A stretch of DNA of 15,794 nt from an uncultured bacterium (GTDB taxonomy: Bacteria > Vulcanimicrobiota > CADAWZ01): NCBI GenBank assembly GCA_949288455.1, contig CASEKF010000020.1, forward strand, positions 1 through 15,794, in the 5' to 3' direction. The translations under genes were made by a program, and so were the position numbers. This document shows positions 1-8,142 of this stretch, in pieces. The stretch's first letter is position 1. Each line of letters begins with the position of its first letter. The notes beneath the pieces were generated by a model, which did no database searches, was not told the origin of the DNA, and saw nothing but the letters and a program-made list of their open reading frames with translations.

Positions 1-47
1 CGCACTTATTTTAACTTATTCAGCGTTATTCAATTGTCAATATGCAA

Positions 48-78
48 GCTCCGAAACCGAAACGTTAACGCTCGGAGC
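48..78. other. GC-rich hairpin of unknown role
   Basis: A 7-bp inverted repeat (GCTCCGA at 48-54, TCGGAGC at 72-78) encloses a 17-base loop that itself contains the 8-base palindrome CGTTAACG (63-70). The motif CCGAAACC occurs at both edges (51-58 and 78-85). No T-run follows on either strand, so it does not look like a simple intrinsic terminator. It lies upstream of the yceD promoter and may belong to whatever precedes the window. Confidence 0.3.
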
Positions 79-197
79 CGAAACCTCAAACATAATAACA
101 CGAGATATTAACTTTGTCAATACCAATTTTTGTTTTTTTTACGATTCCAAACTAAATAAAAACAATGAGACAAATAATAATATTTTATCTTGCAGTG

Positions 198-226
198 TTG
201 ACATTTTACGGCTTTATCAATATAAT
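198..226 (+). promoter_or_regulatory. Consensus sigma70 promoter of yceD-rpmF
   Basis: A perfect -35 TTGACA (198-203) and a perfect -10 TATAAT (221-226) are separated by exactly 17 bases. Transcription should start near 233, giving a leader of about 50 bases before the yceD start. Such a full consensus match is the strongest promoter signal in the window, as expected for a unit that includes a ribosomal protein. Confidence 0.85.
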
Positions 227-281
227 TATACGTGTTTTACAGAAATTTAAAAATTAAATTTTTAGCTGCGCTGACTTACTT

Positions 282-776
282 ATGATTATATATATAGAAG
301 ATATAAAAAGGGATTTAGGAACGCAAAAATCCTTTTGCATAAATGACACAGTCGAACTATCAGGCGAGATCGGCGCGGATAAAAATACAAAAGCGACTAT
401 TTCGGCAAATTTAAAAATTACTAACGCAGGCAAATTCATGTTGCTTACGGGGCAAATGTCATGCACTCTAAACCCGGTATGTTGCAGATGTCTTGAAAAT
501 TTCGAATTAAATTTGTCAATAGATATTACGGAAGAATTTCGCTTAAAAAAACAAAGCGCTAAGGAAAAACGTAAACCCGGAGAAACGTCAACCTCTAACG
601 ACGATTTTTTTTTCGAGTACAGCGGTTCTCAAATAGATATTTCCGAAGCTCTTAGACAAAATATATTGCTTAACCTTCCTTCCAGATATCTATGCGATTC
701 GGCTTGCAAAGGATTATGCGGTTCTTGCGGAATCAATAAAAATTTATACGCCTGCCAATGTGAAAAAACAGACTAA
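282..776 (+). CDS. yceD: YceD/DUF177 family protein
   Basis: This 164-aa protein belongs to the YceD (DUF177) family, small proteins almost always encoded directly before rpmF. In some bacteria and in plastids family members are linked to 23S rRNA accumulation; the exact role is not settled. The N-terminus (IEDIKRDLG) has the usual family opening. A cysteine cluster at C67/C68/C70 (CCRCLENF) and a second at C138, C142, C146, C149, C158 and C160 resemble the metal-binding pattern of the Gram-positive-type version. The start has no strong Shine-Dalgarno sequence but gives the expected N-terminus. It sits about 50 bases downstream of a consensus promoter and 104 bases before rpmF, with which it is probably cotranscribed. 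Confidence 0.85.
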   Translation: MIIYIEDIKRDLGTQKSFCINDTVELSGEIGADKNTKATISANLKITNAGKFMLLTGQMSCTLNPVCCRCLENFELNLSIDITEEFRLKKQSAKEKRKPGETSTSNDDFFFEYSGSQIDISEALRQNILLNLPSRYLCDSACKGLCGSCGINKNLYACQCEKTD

Positions 777-880
777 TTGCTAATTGCGTATAATATCTTC
801 AAATTAAAAATAATAAAAGATATTTTTAGGCATATATTTACGATAAAATAAAGACTTTTCAGAAAAGAGGACACATATAA

Positions 881-1072
881 ATGGCAAATCCTAAATACAA
901 AACCTCACATTCAAAAACAAGGCGCAGAAGAGCGAATATTAATTTAGAGCTTCCTTCGCTTACTACTTGTCCCAGCTGCAAACAGCCTAAAAGGACTCAC
1001 CATGTATGTATGGAATGCGGTAAATATAAAGGAAAAACTATTCTAAAGTCAGAAGAGAGCAGTGAAAACTGA
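881..1072 (+). CDS. rpmF: 50S ribosomal protein L32
   Basis: A 63-aa L32, the zinc-ribbon protein of the large ribosomal subunit. The N-terminus (MANPKYKTSHSKTRRRRA) is the standard basic L32 segment. The C-terminal ribbon keeps all four cysteines (C30, C33, C43, C46), so this is the zinc-containing C+ form. The start is supported by AAGAGGA at 865-871, 9 bases upstream. It follows yceD, the conserved partner. The next gene is fabH rather than plsX, and a hairpin terminator closes this unit. Confidence 0.97.
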   Translation: MANPKYKTSHSKTRRRRANINLELPSLTTCPSCKQPKRTHHVCMECGKYKGKTILKSEESSEN

Positions 1073-1093
1073 CATATCTCGCATATAAAAAAG

Positions 1094-1140
1094 AATTCTA
1101 TGTCTGCTTCAAGCCGTCATAGAATTTATTTTTATGTTTT
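1094..1140 (+). terminator. Intrinsic terminator after rpmF
   Basis: A 9-bp perfect stem (AATTCTATG at 1094-1102, CATAGAATT at 1118-1126) has a 15-base loop that can itself form a short GCT/AGC pairing. It is followed by a T-rich tail (TTATTTTTATGTTTT). The stem is AT-rich, so termination may be partial. It separates yceD-rpmF from the fab genes. Confidence 0.6.
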
Positions 1141-1333
1141 TAGTAATTAGCTAAAGCTTATTATCTTAGTTATAATTAAAGAAAGCGCAAGTTAACGTAA
1201 AATTATCTTTACGATATTAAGGATATTTTTATATAGAAACCGTTTCGGTTAATTTAATAAAATAGAATTTATTATTTTTCCATTCTTTAGCTTTAGCTAT
1301 CAACAATATGTTAAAGAAAGGGAAATTTAGGAC

Positions 1334-2335
1334 ATGTTCAAAGGCAGATCGGTAGAAATTGCAGGAATAGGGGCCTATGTTCCTGAAAAAATTCTCAGCA
1401 ACGCTGATTTAGAGAAAATAGTAGACACAAGCGACGAGTGGATAACGACAAGAACGGGCATAAAGGAGCGGAGAATAGCCGCGGAAGGCGAAACAACGTC
1501 GTCCATGATGGCTAAAGCGGCCGACCTAGCCATAAAACAGGCGGGAATTTCGCCTTCTGATATCGAGCTTATAATAGGCTGTACGGCAACTCCTGATATG
1601 GCTTTTCCCTCTTCCGCTTGTTTAGTTCAAAAACAATTATCTATACCTAACGCGGGAGCTTTTGATCTCGAGTCCGGATGCAGCGGTTTTCTTTACGGAT
1701 TATCAATCGCCAGTCAATTTATAGCGTCGAACGCAATGGATACGGTTCTAGTTCTAGGCGGAGAAACTCTATCTAGAATTCAAAATTGGTCAGATCGTTC
1801 GACATGCGTTTTATTTGGAGACGGAGCTGGAGCGGCGGTTTTAAAACCTGGGAAATCTGGCGGAGGAATACTAAATTTTCACCTCGATTCAGACGGAACA
1901 TACGGCGGAGCGTTATGTCTACCGGCAGGCGGCTCCGCAATGCCGGCCTCGAAAGAAACCGTTGAAAAGAATCTCCATACAGTTCATATGGACGGAAGAG
2001 AAATTTTTAGACAAGCGGTTACTAAAATGACAGAATCCGCTTTAATATCTCTCGGCGAATTGGGGATGTCTCCGAACGATATAGATTATTATATTCCTCA
2101 CCAGGCTAATATAAGAATAATAGACTCGGTCGCAAAAAAGCTTGGAATTCCAAAAGAAAAAACGATAGTCAACCTTCAAAAATATGGCAATACTTCCTGC
2201 GCTTCTCTCCCTATCGCCCTTTACGAAGCCGACAAGGAAGGCAAAATCAAACCTGGAGACACGCTTCTTATGACGGTCGTAGGAGCAGGATTATCATGGG
2301 GAACAATGATATTAAAATGGGGGCATGAAAAATGA
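1334..2335 (+). CDS. fabH: Beta-ketoacyl-ACP synthase III
   Basis: FabH condenses acetyl-CoA (or a short acyl-CoA) with malonyl-ACP to start type II fatty-acid synthesis in the cytoplasm. The 333-aa protein has normal family length. The thiolase-fold triad is intact: C116 in ESGCSGF, H256 in HQAN and N286 in GNTSC. The N-terminus (GIGAYVPEKILSN) and the DTSDEWITTRTGI segment are characteristic. AAAGGGA at 1317-1323 lies 10 bases before the ATG. Its last bases overlap fabD by four (ATGA), so the two are translationally coupled. The 261-base gap upstream holds no plsX; it contains the rpmF terminator, a small AACCG/CGGTT hairpin (1238-1250) and AT-rich sequence that probably includes a promoter, though none is clear (TATAAT at 1171-1176 has a poor -35). 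Confidence 0.97.
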   Translation: MFKGRSVEIAGIGAYVPEKILSNADLEKIVDTSDEWITTRTGIKERRIAAEGETTSSMMAKAADLAIKQAGISPSDIELIIGCTATPDMAFPSSACLVQKQLSIPNAGAFDLESGCSGFLYGLSIASQFIASNAMDTVLVLGGETLSRIQNWSDRSTCVLFGDGAGAAVLKPGKSGGGILNFHLDSDGTYGGALCLPAGGSAMPASKETVEKNLHTVHMDGREIFRQAVTKMTESALISLGELGMSPNDIDYYIPHQANIRIIDSVAKKLGIPKEKTIVNLQKYGNTSCASLPIALYEADKEGKIKPGDTLLMTVVGAGLSWGTMILKWGHEK

Positions 2336-3273
2336 CGAAAAAAGCTTTTGTCTTTCCGGGTCAGGGGGCCCAGAAAATAGGCATGGGTCTTGATCTGTTT
2401 AACAATTTTCAATTAGCGAAAGATTTATATGCTCAAGCGGATGAAATTTTAAATTTTAAACTCTCGGAACTGTGCTTTAACGGCAGCGAAGAAGAATTGA
2501 CAAAAACTATCAACACTCAACCGGCCATTTACGTTATGTCCATAGCCGTATATAAGGTAATGAACGAAATGGGAATCAAGCCGGATATAACGGCGGGCCA
2601 CAGCATAGGAGAATACGCGGCCTTAACCGCGGCGGGAGTCCTTTCCTTCGAACAGGGACTAAAACTGGTAAGAGAACGCGGAAGACTTATGAACGAAGCG
2701 GGAATTCGCCAACCGGGAACAATGGCAGCAGTAATAGGCATGACTTATGAAAACGTAAAGAAGTGCTGCATGGAAGCTTATCAAGCGGGAATAGTAGAAA
2801 TAGCCAATTTTAACTCTCCGGAACAAATTGTCATATCGGGCGAAATAGCGGCGGTAGAACGAGCAATGGAAATTATAAAACTCAAAGGAGCAAAGCGAGT
2901 CATACCTCTTAAAGTAGGAGCCGCGTTCCACTCAAGACTTATGAAAGACGCTGCCGAGGCTTTTGTAAAATCTATAGACGAAGCCGAATTTAATCAACCC
3001 GCCATACCCGTCGTAGCCAACGTGAGCGCGGCAATAATGACAGATCCGGAGGAATTGCGGGAAGCTTTGAAAAAACAAATGCTCTCAAGCGTGCTATGGG
3101 TAGATTCAATAAAAGCTATGGCTGACTTCGGAACGGATATTTTCATAGAAGCCGGGCCTGGTAAAGCTCTATCCGGTATGATTAAAAAGACAAATTTAAG
3201 CCTGAAAACAATAAACGTAGAAGACATGGTTTCGTTAAAAAAATGCGAAGAAGCATTAACCTCTCTGATTTAA
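2332..3273 (+). CDS. fabD: Malonyl-CoA:ACP transacylase
   Basis: FabD moves malonyl from CoA to the phosphopantetheine of ACP, supplying the extender unit for fatty-acid elongation. At 313 aa it is standard length. The N-terminal FPGQGAQ motif, the nucleophile S91 in GHSIGEYAA and the catalytic H200 in AFHSRLM are all present. The start codon overlaps the fabH stop (ATGA), and fabG follows after 18 bases, so the three form one unit. Nothing is missing or unusual. Confidence 0.97.
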   Translation: MTKKAFVFPGQGAQKIGMGLDLFNNFQLAKDLYAQADEILNFKLSELCFNGSEEELTKTINTQPAIYVMSIAVYKVMNEMGIKPDITAGHSIGEYAALTAAGVLSFEQGLKLVRERGRLMNEAGIRQPGTMAAVIGMTYENVKKCCMEAYQAGIVEIANFNSPEQIVISGEIAAVERAMEIIKLKGAKRVIPLKVGAAFHSRLMKDAAEAFVKSIDEAEFNQPAIPVVANVSAAIMTDPEELREALKKQMLSSVLWVDSIKAMADFGTDIFIEAGPGKALSGMIKKTNLSLKTINVEDMVSLKKCEEALTSLI

Positions 3274-3291
3274 GGAGGACTTGATTTATTT

Positions 3292-4026
3292 ATGGAAAAT
3301 AAGACAGCGATAATTACCGGAGCCGGGAGAGGCATTGGAAGGCAAATAGCAATAAGGCTTGCGGAAGACGGATTTAACTGCGCGTTAAACGATCTCAACG
3401 AAACGGATCTTGCTGAAACGAAAGCTATGATAGATAAATACGGCGTAAAATGCGTAACTTACAAAGCGGACGTTTCTTCATATGAAGAAGTAGAGAACAT
3501 GATCAAATCTATTTCCGACGATTTCGCCACTGTAGACGTACTTGTAAACAACGCCGGAATAACAAGAGATTCGCTTTTAATGAGAATGAAAGAAGAAGAT
3601 TGGGATAAAGTAATAAATATCAATCTTAAAAGCGTATACAACATGACAAAATCCGTTTCTAAAATAATGATGAAGCAAAGGCAAGGAAGAATAATTTCTA
3701 TAGCTTCGGTAGTCGGAGTTATAGGAAACGCCGGTCAATGCAACTATTCCGCTTCAAAAGCGGGTATAATAGGCTTCACAAAATCTATAGCCAGGGAACT
3801 TGGGTCAAGAGGCATAACCGCTAACGCAATAGCCCCGGGCTATATACAAACCGAGATGACGGAACATCTTCCCGAAGACGCAAAACAAAAACTGTCGTCT
3901 CAAATACCGTTAGGTTTTTTAGGAACTCCGGAACATATAGCTTCTTGCGTTTCGTTCCTAGCGGGCAAAGACTCCTCTTACATAACTGGGCAAGTCATAC
4001 ATGTAGACGGCGGAATGGCTATGTAG
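3292..4026 (+). CDS. fabG: 3-oxoacyl-ACP reductase
   Basis: FabG reduces beta-ketoacyl-ACP to the 3-hydroxyacyl form with NADPH. This 244-aa classical short-chain dehydrogenase has the glycine-rich nucleotide motif TGAGRGIG (9-16), NNAG (86-89) and the tetrad N111, S139, Y152 and K156. The C-terminal GQVIHVDGGMAM is typical of FabG. A strong AAGGAGG (3272-3278) precedes the ATG, but the spacing of 13 bases is long; no closer in-frame start gives a sensible N-terminus. It ends the fabH-fabD-fabG unit: 256 bases without a gene separate it from acpP. Confidence 0.96.
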   Translation: MENKTAIITGAGRGIGRQIAIRLAEDGFNCALNDLNETDLAETKAMIDKYGVKCVTYKADVSSYEEVENMIKSISDDFATVDVLVNNAGITRDSLLMRMKEEDWDKVININLKSVYNMTKSVSKIMMKQRQGRIISIASVVGVIGNAGQCNYSASKAGIIGFTKSIARELGSRGITANAIAPGYIQTEMTEHLPEDAKQKLSSQIPLGFLGTPEHIASCVSFLAGKDSSYITGQVIHVDGGMAM

Positions 4027-4085
4027 AATTCTAACCGCGGCTCAAGAAATCTCAATAAAGTTTTTCTTCGGCTTAACAAGGGAAT

Positions 4086-4114
4086 TTGACGGCGACGGCG
4101 TACAATTATATAAA
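4086..4114 (+). promoter_or_regulatory. Candidate acpP promoter
   Basis: TTGACG (4086-4091) and TATAAA (4109-4114) each match the sigma70 consensus at five of six positions with a 17-base spacer. Transcription would start near 4121 and give a long leader of about 160 bases, very AT-rich, before acpP. It would let acpP be expressed independently of fabHDG. Confidence 0.5.
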
Positions 4115-4282
4115 ATATATTTAAATAGTTCAATTTTTGGAATATTTATAATATTTTAATTTTTTATAATCATAGTCGTAAAAAATAACGACAATCTATT
4201 AATTAAAAGCTGTAAAATCTTTATTTTAAGTAACACGGCAAAACAAACAAACCAACATAAAACATCGGAGGTACTTATTAGA

Positions 4283-4525
4283 ATGTCAAACGATATAACA
4301 GCAAGAGTTAAAGCGCTTATTATAAATCAGCTGGGAGTAGACGAAGATCAGGTAACCCCTACGGCTTCTTTCACAGACGATCTCGGCGCAGATTCGCTCG
4401 ACGCCGTAGAACTTGTTATGGCCTTAGAACAGGAATTCCATCTTGAAATTCCCGACGAAGACGCGGAAAAACTGACCAATATACAAGAAACCGTAAAATA
4501 TATAATGGATAAATCTGAGGAATAG
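4283..4525 (+). CDS. acpP: Acyl carrier protein
   Basis: An 80-aa acidic acyl carrier protein, which carries growing acyl chains on a 4'-phosphopantetheine arm. The attachment serine is S38 in the canonical [15 protein letters not shown] segment, at the usual position. The N-terminus ([19 protein letters not shown]) and the [10 protein letters not shown] helix-III region are standard. CGGAGGT at 4266-4272 gives a strong ribosome binding site 10 bases upstream, as expected for a very abundant protein. It is 256 bases after fabG. The usual followers fabF and rnc are not here; the next gene, 43 bases on, is an unknown small protein. Confidence 0.97.
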   Translation: MSNDITARVKALIINQLGVDEDQVTPTASFTDDLGADSLDAVELVMALEQEFHLEIPDEDAEKLTNIQETVKYIMDKSEE

Positions 4526-4568
4526 TTCGATTCCGTTTTAACACGCGATCCGAACAGGAGGTTCTCAG

Positions 4569-4919
4569 ATGGTGTCATTAAAAGACTTTGGAAAAAATAC
4601 AAGTTTTTGCGGAGTTATAAAAAAAATATTGGAAAGCGCAGGAGACATGCCTATATCCTGCGAAGAAATCAACGCTCATATAGCCGATCTCTGGGGCAGA
4701 GGTTTTCCTGTAAATCCATATGACGACGTCTGTTTAGTTTACGTATTCATAAGGAAATATTTTAATACCGAAGAATTCTTAGACGAAGTAGATGGAAACA
4801 TCATAATGGTTCAAACGCTAAACGGCTACAGAATTCCTTTGTCGACGGATATGCTTCCGGTAGAATTGAATTCGGTAAGCGAACAAATCAAAAGAGTTAA
4901 ATTTAGGCTTTGCAAATGA
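4569..4919 (+). CDS. Unrecognised 116-aa protein downstream of acpP
   Basis: I do not recognise a family. The gene is probably real: AGGAGGTT (4556-4563) sits six bases before the ATG, it is only 43 bases after acpP in the same direction, and it has the same codon style as its neighbours. The product is soluble, without signal peptide or membrane segment. The first half (VIKKILESAGDMPISCEEINAHIADL, about 16-41) has the feel of a helix-turn-helix opening, and the following helical stretch plus a short beta-like segment (GNIIMVQTLNGYRI) could make a winged helix; this is only a weak impression. Four cysteines (C14, C31, the one in DDVCLVYV, and C115) show no metal-binding spacing. It takes the place where fabF normally lies and is probably cotranscribed with acpP. 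Confidence 0.6.
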   Translation: MVSLKDFGKNTSFCGVIKKILESAGDMPISCEEINAHIADLWGRGFPVNPYDDVCLVYVFIRKYFNTEEFLDEVDGNIIMVQTLNGYRIPLSTDMLPVELNSVSEQIKRVKFRLCK

Positions 4920-4973
4920 TGATATAGTCTCAAGTGCTTTATTATAATTATAAAAAACCAATAAAAATATGCG

Positions 4974-5320
4974 AATCGTTTAGAAAAGACTTGTAAAATA
5001 TAACGCTACGGCTTACCAAGAAACGATTGTTTTAACGATATATCCTGAGAAAAATTAATTCGCAAAACGAGTATGTTCGAAAATCTGTCGAATTGAATTT
5101 TTAGCCGATTAGCAGACAATTATTACTATCCTTTCAAGAGAGACGACGAAGCCCCATTCCGTTAGACGCAGCTAATCGTATACGCTTTGTGGAGCAGACA
5201 GCAATCTCCAAGAAAAATCATCTCGCAATAATATTGGCATTACGGCGGGATTATATCATAAAAGCGATAAAAGCCCTTAACCTTTAAATTTATTCTACGA
5301 CGGGTTCAGGGCTTTTATTT
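4974..5320 (+). ncRNA. Candidate structured small RNA, class unknown
   Basis: Between the acpP unit and recA lies a 612-base stretch (4920-5531) with no credible reading frame. Its first part folds into successive helices. H1: AATCGTTT (4974-4981) with AAACGATT (5021-5028), and inside it CTTGTAA with TTACCAAG. H2: AATTAATTCG (5053-5062) with CGAATT-G-AATT (5089-5099), 10 bp with one bulged G. H3: CGATTAGC (5106-5113) with GCTAATCG (5171-5178). H4: TGGAG (5190-5194) with CTCCA (5206-5210). It ends at a strong terminator (5267-5320). The part 5130-5215 is visibly richer in G and C than the flanks, as structured RNAs often are in AT-rich genomes. No hallmark of tmRNA, RNase P, SRP RNA or a known riboswitch was recognised, and no convincing promoter was found (only TATAAT at 4943-4948 without a -35). 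It could also be an eroded gene. Confidence 0.35.
5267..5320 (+). terminator. Strong intrinsic terminator upstream of recA
   Basis: A 16-bp stem with one mismatch pairs 5267-5282 (ATAAAAGCCCTTAACC) with 5303-5318 around a 20-base loop, and is followed by TTTATTTTT on the plus strand. The nearest plus-strand gene ends almost 350 bases upstream, so it either closes a long 3' tail of the acpP unit or a separate small RNA. Confidence 0.75.
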
Positions 5321-5472
5321 TTGCACAAATCATACTTAGTTTACATATAATTTCCAAATTCTCAAAATTTTAGCGAAATCTACCCCATGGGAAAAAATCG
5401 TTCTAATATTAAGGCTATATTGAAACGGCAAACAAAAACGGCTATCTGATTTCCGTCTGTATCAATATTTTA

Positions 5473-5500
5473 TTGTCATAAATGAAAAATAGAATATTAT
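5473..5500 (+). promoter_or_regulatory. recA promoter
   Basis: TTGTCA (5473-5478) and TATTAT (5495-5500) each match consensus at five of six positions with a 16-base spacer. Transcription would start near 5507, 25 bases before the recA ATG, and the leader contains the GGAGGT ribosome binding site (5522-5527). I looked for a LexA-type SOS box near it and saw neither the GAACN4GTTC nor the CTGTN8ACAG form. Confidence 0.6.
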
Positions 5501-5531
5501 CCCTTGAAAAAACAATAGTTCGGAGGTAATA

Positions 5532-6548
5532 ATGGACGACAAAATCAAAACTATTGAAGCTGTTGTAAATCAGTTGGAAAAACAATTCGGCAAAGGCTCT
5601 ATAATGCGCCTCGGAGATATGAGATCATCGTATGACGCGGACGCTATTTCAACGGGAGCCTTATCTCTAGACATAGCGATCGGCATAGGAGGGATTCCAA
5701 GAGGAAGGATTATCGAAATATTTGGGCCGGAATCGTCCGGTAAAACGACTCTAGCTCTGCAAATAATCTCGGAAGCTCAAAAAAAAGGCGGAATTGCGGC
5801 GTTTATAGACGTAGAACACGCTCTTGATCCGGAGTATGCCAAAAAAATAGGAGTAGACACAGACAACCTGTATGTGTCTCAGCCAGACACCGGCGAGCAA
5901 GCTCTTGAAATAGTGGACACTTTGATAAGAAGCAACGCTATAGATATCGTAGTAATAGACTCCGTAGCGGCTCTAGTTCCTAAAGCCGAAATAGAAGGAG
6001 ACATGGGCGACGCTCATGTCGGACTACAGGCAAGATTAATGTCTCACGCTCTAAGAAAATTAACCGGAATAATCAATAAAACCAAAACTAGCGCAATCTT
6101 TATAAACCAAATAAGAGAAAAAATAGGCGTCTTATACGGAAGTCCCGAAACTACTCCCGGAGGAAGAGCTTTAAAATTTTATAGTTCCCTAAGGCTTGAC
6201 ATAAGAAAATGCGACGGAATAAAGCAAAGCGGAGAACAAATCGGGAATAGAGTCAAAGTCAAAATTGTAAAGAATAAAATGGCTCCTCCTTTCAAACAAG
6301 TAGAATTTGACATTATATTCGGTTCAGGCATATCGAGAATAGGCAGCATCATAGATGCGGCTTCAGAACTAGGAATAATCAATAAAAGCGGAGCTTGGTA
6401 CAATTATAACGGAGATAAACTCGGGCAAGGACTGGAAAACGCCAAGCAATATCTTCAAGATCGCCCTGAGCTCTTGCAAGAAATTACAGAAAAAACTAAA
6501 GTAAAAGCGGGGTTAGCGTCGTCGCCAGAAAACTATGATAAGACTTAA
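5532..6548 (+). CDS. recA: Recombinase RecA
   Basis: RecA forms ATP-dependent filaments on single-stranded DNA, drives strand exchange, and acts as co-protease for LexA-like repressors. The 338-aa protein has Walker A GPESSGKT (65-72), Walker B with D143 (IDIVVIDS), and the L1/L2 DNA-binding region around [16 protein letters not shown] and the later [21 protein letters not shown] stretch. It is slightly shorter than the E. coli protein and lacks the strongly acidic C-terminal tail. GGAGGTAATA precedes the ATG. Its last 14 bases overlap the first ATG of rny, so the two are probably one operon. No SOS operator was found, so its control may not be the classical LexA kind. Confidence 0.98.
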   Translation: MDDKIKTIEAVVNQLEKQFGKGSIMRLGDMRSSYDADAISTGALSLDIAIGIGGIPRGRIIEIFGPESSGKTTLALQIISEAQKKGGIAAFIDVEHALDPEYAKKIGVDTDNLYVSQPDTGEQALEIVDTLIRSNAIDIVVIDSVAALVPKAEIEGDMGDAHVGLQARLMSHALRKLTGIINKTKTSAIFINQIREKIGVLYGSPETTPGGRALKFYSSLRLDIRKCDGIKQSGEQIGNRVKVKIVKNKMAPPFKQVEFDIIFGSGISRIGSIIDAASELGIINKSGAWYNYNGDKLGQGLENAKQYLQDRPELLQEITEKTKVKAGLASSPENYDKT

Positions 6549-8142
6549 AAAAGAACAAAAAAATCAAAATGTCAAAAAAAGAGGTGAATCCAAGATCGAA
6601 TCATTCAATTTATTTTACGCAATATGCGCTATAGCCGGAATAATAGCCGGAGGCATAGGCGGAGTTTATATCGCAAACAACAAGCGCAGGCAAGAAACTG
6701 ACAACGCAAAAAGCGAAGCTGAAAAAATTATAGAACAAAGCAAAGTAACCGCCGAAGCTGAAAAAAATAAAATGCTCAACGAAGTCAGAGAACAAATTTA
6801 TCGCGAACGTTCAGAATTTGACAAGGAGAGGAACGAACGCAGAAATGAAATTCAACGTTCCGAACGCAGACTTCAGCAAAAGGAAGACAATTTAGACAGA
6901 AAGATAGACGCTCTCGAAAAAAGAGAAAAAGGTCTGGTATCAAAAGAACAAGATATATCTAAACGTAAAGAACAGATAAGTCAGCTTGAAAATAAACAAC
7001 GGGAAGAACTTGAAAAAATAGCTCACATGACGTCTGACGAAGCTAAAGAAGTTATATTGAAACGAGTGGAATCGGAACTTCAGCAAGAAATAGCCGTCCG
7101 CGTCAAAAATATGGAAGAGCAGATCAAAGAAACGGCCGATTTAAAATCAAAAAGAATCATCTCAACCGCCATACAAAAATTAGCGTCTGAACAGGTTGTC
7201 GAGTCTACGGTTTCCGTAGTGCCTCTGCCTAACGACGAAATGAAAGGGCGCATAATAGGACGAGAAGGAAGAAATATACGCATGCTTGAATCGCTAACCG
7301 GAGTCGATTTAATTATTGACGACACTCCGGAGGCGGTAGTCCTTTCATGTTTCGATCCTATAAGAAGAGAAACAGCGAGAATCGCTCTCGAAAAATTAAT
7401 TCTAGACGCTAGAATCCATCCTGCCAGAATAGAAGAAATGGTTGAAAAAGCAAAAAAAGAGATGGATTCAAAAATATGGCAAGAAGGCGAACAGGCAGTA
7501 TTTGAAGCTGGCGTCACAGGGCTTCATCCGGAGCTCATTAAAGTAATTGGGAAGCTGAAATTCCGTACAAGCTACGGTCAAAACGTACTTTCTCATTCTC
7601 TAGAAGTGGCGTTTTTAGCCGGAACGATAGCTTTAGAATTAGGCGCAGACGCCCAAGTAGCCCGCAGAGCCGGACTTCTTCATGATATAGGAAAAGTATT
7701 AAACATGGAGATTGAAGGACCTCATGCCGTCTTAGGAGCGAAATACGCCGAAAAATATAACGAGTCGCCAGACGTAGTCCATGCTATAATGGCACACCAT
7801 GAAGACGAAGAGCAAAGAACTATAGAAGCGGTTCTGATTCAAGCTTGCGACGCTATTTCGGCGGCTAGGCCAGGAGCTAGACGCGAATCTCTCGAAGCTT
7901 ACGTAAAACGCCTTGAAAAATTAGAGCAAGTAGCAAATAATTTTGACGGCGTAGAAAAATCATATGCGATACAAGCCGGCAGAGAAATAAGGATCATAGT
8001 GAAACCGGAAGTGGTAGACGACGATAAATCGATTATCCTAGCCAGAGACATTGTCAACCAAATAGAAGAAGAGCTGGAATATCCAGGACAAATAAAAGTA
8101 ACCGTTATAAGAGAAACCAGAGCCGTAGACTTTGCAAAATAA
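6535..8142 (+). CDS. rny: Ribonuclease Y
   Basis: RNase Y is a membrane-anchored endoribonuclease that starts bulk mRNA decay. Counting from the first ATG the product has 535 aa: one N-terminal membrane helix (about 27-47, [20 protein letters not shown]), a long charged coiled coil to about 200, a KH RNA-binding domain with [12 protein letters not shown] (238-249), and an HD domain with H354 (SHSLEVAF) and the metal-binding H383-D384. The C-terminus ([20 protein letters not shown]) is canonical. The ATG at 6535 has no ribosome binding site, overlaps recA and adds about 20 lysine-rich residues not usual in the family. A perfect GAGGTGA lies seven bases before an in-frame ATC at 6595 that would give a normal 515-aa protein; there is no in-frame GTG or TTG nearby. 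The start is therefore uncertain. Confidence 0.97.
   Translation: MIRLKKEQKNQNVKKRGESKIESFNLFYAICAIAGIIAGGIGGVYIANNKRRQETDNAKSEAEKIIEQSKVTAEAEKNKMLNEVREQIYRERSEFDKERNERRNEIQRSERRLQQKEDNLDRKIDALEKREKGLVSKEQDISKRKEQISQLENKQREELEKIAHMTSDEAKEVILKRVESELQQEIAVRVKNMEEQIKETADLKSKRIISTAIQKLASEQVVESTVSVVPLPNDEMKGRIIGREGRNIRMLESLTGVDLIIDDTPEAVVLSCFDPIRRETARIALEKLILDARIHPARIEEMVEKAKKEMDSKIWQEGEQAVFEAGVTGLHPELIKVIGKLKFRTSYGQNVLSHSLEVAFLAGTIALELGADAQVARRAGLLHDIGKVLNMEIEGPHAVLGAKYAEKYNESPDVVHAIMAHHEDEEQRTIEAVLIQACDAISAARPGARRESLEAYVKRLEKLEQVANNFDGVEKSYAIQAGREIRIIVKPEVVDDDKSIILARDIVNQIEEELEYPGQIKVTVIRETRAVDFAK
6581..6587 (+). promoter_or_regulatory. Ribosome binding site pointing to an ATC start for rny
   Basis: GAGGTGA is a seven-base perfect match to the anti-Shine-Dalgarno sequence and lies inside the annotated rny frame. 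The in-frame codon at the ideal distance (7 bases) is ATC at 6595-6597, a rare but known initiation codon. Starting there places the membrane helix directly at the N-terminus, as in other RNase Y proteins. Confidence 0.5.

Noticed and set aside
1119-1273. 12-base direct repeat ATAGAATTTATT (1119-1130 and 1262-1273)
   Set aside because: Short, fully AT-biased sequence that can recur by chance in this composition.
5190-5215. GGAGCAGACAGC as a possible SRP RNA apical motif
   Set aside because: The GGUCAGGUCCGGAAGGAAGCAGCC-type core is missing; only a superficial resemblance.
5321-5531. SOS (LexA) box in front of recA
   Set aside because: Neither GAACN4GTTC nor CTGTN8ACAG is present.
7080-7517. 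145-aa minus-strand reading frame inside rny
   Set aside because: Antisense shadow of the highly conserved KH region; serine-rich, low-quality composition.
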